Assembly (NCBI GenBank): GCA_016935775.1
Contig: JAFGQF010000207.1
Location: 1-8,653 of the forward strand
Length of the DNA stretch: 8,653 bases
From: Caldifarciminota bacterium
GTDB taxonomy: Bacteria; Hydrothermota; Tepidihabitantia; Tepidihabitantales; Tepidihabitantaceae
Direction: 5' to 3'
Within the stretch, counting starts at the first letter, position 1. Each line of letters begins with the position of its first letter. This document shows positions 6,413 through 8,653 of this stretch, one piece after another. A program made the position numbers and the translations under genes. The notes below the pieces were generated by a model. It was not told the origin of the DNA, did no database searches, and saw only the letters and a program-made list of their open reading frames with translations.

Positions 6413-6417
6413 CGCCT

Positions 6418-7254
6418 GTGCACCCCAGCGTGGCGGTCCGGCAACGGTTGGGCCTGCAGGTACTCTTCGATTTCAACGACGCGACCGAGGCGATTCGTTT
6501 CGCCGCGGCCGAACGGTTCCGGGTGCTCGAATTGAACCTCGGTAACCTGGAGTTCGGCCGGCAGCTTGTCCGGGCCCGCGATCGGCAGCGCATCCGGCGC
6601 GAGGCGCGGCGGCTGGGCGTGACACTGGCGGTTCACGCCATCGAGGGGCCGTCGTTCTTCATCCCGAGCAACCGGGCGCGGCGGGCCGCGGTGCGGGACA
6701 TCAAGCAACTGCTGGACCGGGCGGCCGATGCCGGTATCAGCAACGTGGTGATGCACCTCGGGTTCGAGATGCACTACGGGCTCGAGGGTCGGGGCGTATA
6801 CCCGCACGAGATCTACCCTGAAGAATACGAGACACCGCTGTTCGATGCGCTCGCCGAACTCAAGGAGCACGCGCGCGGCCGCGCGCGGCTGTGCATCGAG
6901 AACGTCGGCGGGTTCCGGTTCGAGTTCAGCCACCGGGTGATGAACCGGTTGCTGGGCGGCCCGCTCGGGCTGTGCCTGGATGTCGGCCACGTCTTCGTGC
7001 TGCCGGGGAAGGAGCGTGCGGACGAGCTCGCCTTCTTCGAGCGCCACCTTCGTCACGTCCACCACAGCCACGTCCACGACAACCACGGGGCACGCGACGA
7101 GCACCTTGTCCCGGGCCAGGGGACGATCCGGTTCCTGCCGGTATTGCGGCTGCTGGCCCGGACCGACGCGTTGCTGGTGCTCGAGGTCCGGCCGGTGAAG
7201 GCCGCGCTGGCCGGTCGGGACTGGTTCGAGCGGAGGGCGGCGCCGAGGCTGTGA
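6418..7254 (+). CDS. AP-endonuclease-2/xylose-isomerase-type TIM-barrel protein
   Basis: 278 residues from GTG 6418. The alternating pattern of strands and helices and the metal-ligand motifs identify the PF01261-type TIM barrel (sugar-phosphate isomerases/epimerases and endonuclease IV). Candidate ligands in order are E38 (VLELN), H73 (AVHA), H113 (VMHLG), E161 (CIENVGG), D188 and H191 (LDVGH), H218 (SHVHDN), D227 and H229 (DEH) and E256 (LEVRP). Sugar isomerases typically use a mononuclear E/D/H/E site, whereas EndoIV uses nine ligands for three zinc ions; the pattern here looks closer to the fuller set. The 211-229 segment is very histidine-rich. Either a sugar isomerase/epimerase or a hydrolase acting on phosphodiesters is possible. 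It ends 3 nt before the epimerase gene; the first 8-10 residues are uncertain because of the alternative starts. Confidence 0.82.
   Translation: MHPSVAVRQRLGLQVLFDFNDATEAIRFAAAERFRVLELNLGNLEFGRQLVRARDRQRIRREARRLGVTLAVHAIEGPSFFIPSNRARRAAVRDIKQLLDRAADAGISNVVMHLGFEMHYGLEGRGVYPHEIYPEEYETPLFDALAELKEHARGRARLCIENVGGFRFEFSHRVMNRLLGGPLGLCLDVGHVFVLPGKERADELAFFERHLRHVHHSHVHDNHGARDEHLVPGQGTIRFLPVLRLLARTDALLVLEVRPVKAALAGRDWFERRAAPRL
7245..7248 (+). promoter_or_regulatory. Shine-Dalgarno selecting the GTG start of the epimerase gene
   Basis: GAGG lies inside the last codons of the TIM-barrel gene, 9 nt before the GTG at 7258. It supports GTG 7258 as the start, which also puts the Rossmann glycine motif at the expected distance from the N-terminus. 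Confidence 0.6.
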
Positions 7255-7257
7255 ACG

Positions 7258-8217
7258 GTGAAAGCGCTGGTAACCGGGGCGAACGGCTTCATCGGCTCGC
7301 ATCTGTGCGATGCGTTGCTGGCCGCCGGGCACGCGGTGCGCGGGCTGGTGCGGGCGAGCTCGGACCTTGCCTGGCTCGAGGACAAGCCGGTGGAACTCGC
7401 GCGGGGCGAGCTGCGCGACCAGGCGTCGCTCGAGCGGGCCGCGGCCGGGATGGACTGGGTGTTCCACGCCGCGGCGACCGTCCGGCCATCAGACCCGGCG
7501 GATTTCGAGCGGGTGAACTACGAAGGGACGCGGGTGCTGGCCGAGGCCTGCCGCCGGGCCGGGGTGAGGCGTTTCGTCCTGCTGTCGAGCGCGGCTGCGG
7601 CCGGTCCGGCCGCGGGTCCGGACCGGCCGGTGACCGAGGACGACCCGGTTCAGCCGGTGAGTCGTTACGGTCGCGGCAAGCTGCGCGCCGAGCAGGCGCT
7701 GGTCGAACTGCGCGAGCGGCTGCACTCGGTAATCCTGCGGCTGCCGGCGGTGTACGGTCCGCGCGACCGGAACTCGCTGGTGCTGCTGCGCGGGCTGGCG
7801 CGGGGTGTCCGCCCGGTGCTGCCGGGCAGCTTCTCGCTGGTCTATGTCGCCGACGTGGCGCAGGCGGCGCTGCTGGCCGCGCAGGCGGAGGTGCCGTCGG
7901 GTTCGGTCTATTTCATCAGCGACGGCGGCTGCTACGACCATCGGACGCTCGGCCGGCTCGTGGCCGGGATGCTGGGCCGGCGCGGGGTGGGCGTGCCGGT
8001 GCCGAAATGGGTCATCCGGAGCGCGGCGGCGGTGTCCGAGTGGCTGCAGCGGGAGGGCGCGATTTTCAACCGGGACAAGGCCCGGGAGCTGGTTCAGGAC
8101 TGCTGGGCCTGCAGCCCGCAGCGGGCGATGGCCGAGCTGGGGTACCGGCCCGGGCACGAGCTTGAGCGCGGAATGAGAGTGACAATCGACTGGTATCGCG
8201 AGAGGAACTGGATTTGA
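7258..8217 (+). CDS. NAD(P)-dependent epimerase/dehydratase, extended SDR family
   Basis: 319 residues, GTG start. The N-terminal Rossmann motif TGANGFIGSHL (6-16) gives the GxxGxxG glycines G7, G10 and G13. HAAA (70-73) is the usual strand-4 motif, S110/S111 in LLSSA is the catalytic serine position, and YGRGK (137-141) supplies the YxxxK pair Y137/K141. RLPAVYGPRD (161-170) is the typical substrate-side loop. The C-terminal part (NRDKARELVQ, then AMAELGYRPG) matches nucleoside-sugar epimerases and the 3-beta-HSD/HpnA-like branch; the substrate (sugar nucleotide, sterol-like or other) cannot be fixed. It follows the TIM-barrel gene by 3 nt and overlaps the next gene by 4 nt (TTGA), so it is the middle gene of a three-gene operon. 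Confidence 0.92.
   Translation: MKALVTGANGFIGSHLCDALLAAGHAVRGLVRASSDLAWLEDKPVELARGELRDQASLERAAAGMDWVFHAAATVRPSDPADFERVNYEGTRVLAEACRRAGVRRFVLLSSAAAAGPAAGPDRPVTEDDPVQPVSRYGRGKLRAEQALVELRERLHSVILRLPAVYGPRDRNSLVLLRGLARGVRPVLPGSFSLVYVADVAQAALLAAQAEVPSGSVYFISDGGCYDHRTLGRLVAGMLGRRGVGVPVPKWVIRSAAAVSEWLQREGAIFNRDKARELVQDCWACSPQRAMAELGYRPGHELERGMRVTIDWYRERNWI
8201..8206 (+). promoter_or_regulatory. Shine-Dalgarno selecting the TTG start of the 95-residue gene
   Basis: AGAGGA lies 7 nt before TTG 8214, an ideal distance. It is the main reason to accept the unusual TTG start that overlaps the epimerase stop (TTGA, 8214-8217). Confidence 0.75.
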
Positions 8218-8501
8218 AAGCAAGCGAGCGACTGGAACGGCTGGAGCGGCTCTGCGTGGAGCGCGGAGTCAGGCTGGCGTACGACGACCTGCAGGGCGAG
8301 GGCGGGCTGTGCCGGCTGCGCGATTGCTGGTACCTGGTCATCAATCGCCGGCTGGCGGTAGAGTCGCGCGTCCGGCTGATTCATCAGGCCCTGGAGCGGG
8401 TCCCGCAACGGACCCCGCAACTCGCCCCGGCCCCGACGGTCGGGCCGGATTCCATCCCGGCCGCGGTCCGCGCCGCCCGGGAAGCCGACGGCCGGTCCTG
8501 A
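8214..8501 (+). CDS. conserved-looking small protein of unknown function
   Basis: 95 residues from a TTG start with a good Shine-Dalgarno, overlapping the epimerase stop by 4 nt. Residues 1-20 are a charged helix (SERLERLERLCVERG), then VRLAYDD, GGLCRLRDCWYLVINRRL (34-51) and VESRVRLIHQALERV (54-68), followed by a Pro/Ala-rich tail. The layout (beta hairpin, IN+RL, then a helix) resembles the start of ImmA/IrrE-type metalloproteases, but the HExxH zinc motif is absent: the helix reads IHQAL. I recall similar unnamed small proteins in FCB-group genomes, without a function. It is cytoplasmic, with no signal or membrane segment. The stop codon lies in the loop of a perfect hairpin. Confidence 0.75.
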   Translation: MKASERLERLERLCVERGVRLAYDDLQGEGGLCRLRDCWYLVINRRLAVESRVRLIHQALERVPQRTPQLAPAPTVGPDSIPAAVRAAREADGRS

Positions 8502-8512
8502 GACCGGCCGTC
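8487..8512 (+). terminator. perfect 11-bp hairpin around a stop codon, possible terminator
   Basis: GACGGCCGGTC (8487-8497) and its exact reverse complement GACCGGCCGTC (8502-8512) flank the loop CTGA, whose TGA is the stop codon of the 95-residue gene. The stem is 11 bp and very GC-rich. No U-tract follows, so it may act as a factor-independent terminator only weakly, or protect the mRNA 3' end; it could also pause convergent transcription. Confidence 0.6.
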
Positions 8513-8521
8513 CATCCTGCG

Positions 8522-8540
8522 CCCCGGTCGCGGGCCGGGG
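8522..8540. terminator. second GC hairpin between the convergent genes
   Basis: CCCCGG (8522-8527) pairs with CCGGGG (8535-8540), with a seventh G-T pair possible inside and a loop of 5-7 nt. It abuts the stop codon of the rubrerythrin-like gene (8541-8543) and lies 9 nt past the previous hairpin. It lacks a U-tract on either strand. It is a plausible bidirectional 3'-end structure for the two convergent transcripts. Confidence 0.5.
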
Positions 8541-8653
8541 TCAGTTTACTGCCGTGAAACTTGAGCCGGGAGCCTGGCAGATCGGGCACTTGTCCGGGGC
8601 GGCATCGTACACCGTATTGCCGCACACCGGGCAGACGTAGACCCTGCGTTCAG
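8541..8653 (-). CDS. rubrerythrin-like protein, C-terminal rubredoxin domain only
   Basis: The minus-strand frame enters at the right edge and ends at TGA 8543-8541, giving 36 residues: ERRVYVCPVCG, then DKCPICQAPGS near the C-terminus, ending FTAVN. Two CxxC knuckles (CPVC and CPIC) with the spacing and PGS ending of the rubredoxin-like iron site are typical of the end of rubrerythrins, which reduce peroxide in anaerobes through a preceding di-iron four-helix domain; that domain would lie beyond the edge. A stand-alone rubredoxin is less likely from the short ending and the PDKCPICQAPGS pattern, but cannot be excluded. The gene converges on the plus-strand operon across two hairpins. Confidence 0.83.
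   Translation of the reverse strand, partial: ERRVYVCPVCGNTVYDAAPDKCPICQAPGSSFTAVN

Noticed and set aside
6870..6887. 18-bp perfect GC-only palindrome centred on GGCC
   Set aside because: It lies in the TIM-barrel coding region and is explained by Ala/Arg codons in a GC-rich gene; no partner site or repeat was seen.
6406..7467. 353-codon minus-strand open frame opposite the TIM-barrel gene
   Set aside because: It is antisense to a gene with clear metal-site motifs, starts inside the epimerase gene and has no promoter or family match.
7599..7628. 11-bp inverted repeat with an 8-nt loop in the epimerase gene
   Set aside because: It falls in an Ala/Gly/Pro low-complexity loop where GC-rich codons easily self-complement; there is no regulatory context.
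6891..8165. Long open frame of 424 codons on the plus strand
   Set aside because: It overlaps the TIM-barrel and epimerase genes in another frame; its translation is Ala/Arg/Gly-rich with no motifs, a usual by-product of GC-rich coding DNA.

Overview
The window is a gene-dense, strongly GC-rich stretch (about two thirds G+C by eye) of a bacterial chromosome, with housekeeping genes on the left and accessory genes on the right. The organism cannot be named from this alone. It has the MEP isoprenoid pathway (IspE), a long-tailed bacterial L25, a secreted multidomain hydrolase of a type I associate with FCB-group, WOR-3-like and planctomycete genomes, and a rubrerythrin-like rubredoxin domain that suggests an anaerobe or microaerophile. 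An uncultivated candidate phylum is a fair guess, not a demonstrated one.

Left and centre (1-6327), all on the minus strand and read right to left: a secreted alpha/beta-hydrolase (3823-6327), ispE (2933-3826), a tRNA-Gln(UUG) gene (2861-2931), prs (1889-2830), rplY/ctc (1199-1873), pth (631-1194) and ychF (1-634, cut by the window edge). Spacing is extremely tight: ATGA overlaps at hydrolase/ispE and pth/ychF, 1 nt between the ispE stop and the tRNA, 30 nt from tRNA to prs, and 15 nt and 4 nt at the next two junctions. This looks like one polycistron joining isoprenoid precursor synthesis, PRPP supply, a tRNA and translation-quality factors. A near-consensus sigma70-type promoter inside ispE (3219-3247) may allow the tRNA-prs-rplY-pth-ychF part to be transcribed without the hydrolase.

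A 90-bp divergent intergenic region (6328-6417) holds two back-to-back sigma70-type promoters with the same geometry: 16-bp spacer, -10 hexamer ending 5 nt before the start codon, an in-frame stop inside the -10, and no Shine-Dalgarno. Both flanking genes are therefore predicted to make leaderless mRNAs, while the downstream genes of both operons mostly carry recognisable Shine-Dalgarno sequences.

Right (6418-8501), plus strand: an EndoIV/xylose-isomerase-type TIM-barrel protein with an apparently complete multi-metal ligand set, an NAD(P)-dependent epimerase/dehydratase, and a 95-residue protein of unknown function, with a 3-nt gap and a 4-nt overlap between them. The small gene's stop codon sits in the loop of a perfect 11-bp hairpin. 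A second hairpin follows, then the C-terminal end of a convergent rubrerythrin-like gene (8541-8653, minus). No mobile element, CRISPR array or rRNA was seen, and no gene-free stretch exceeds 100 bp.
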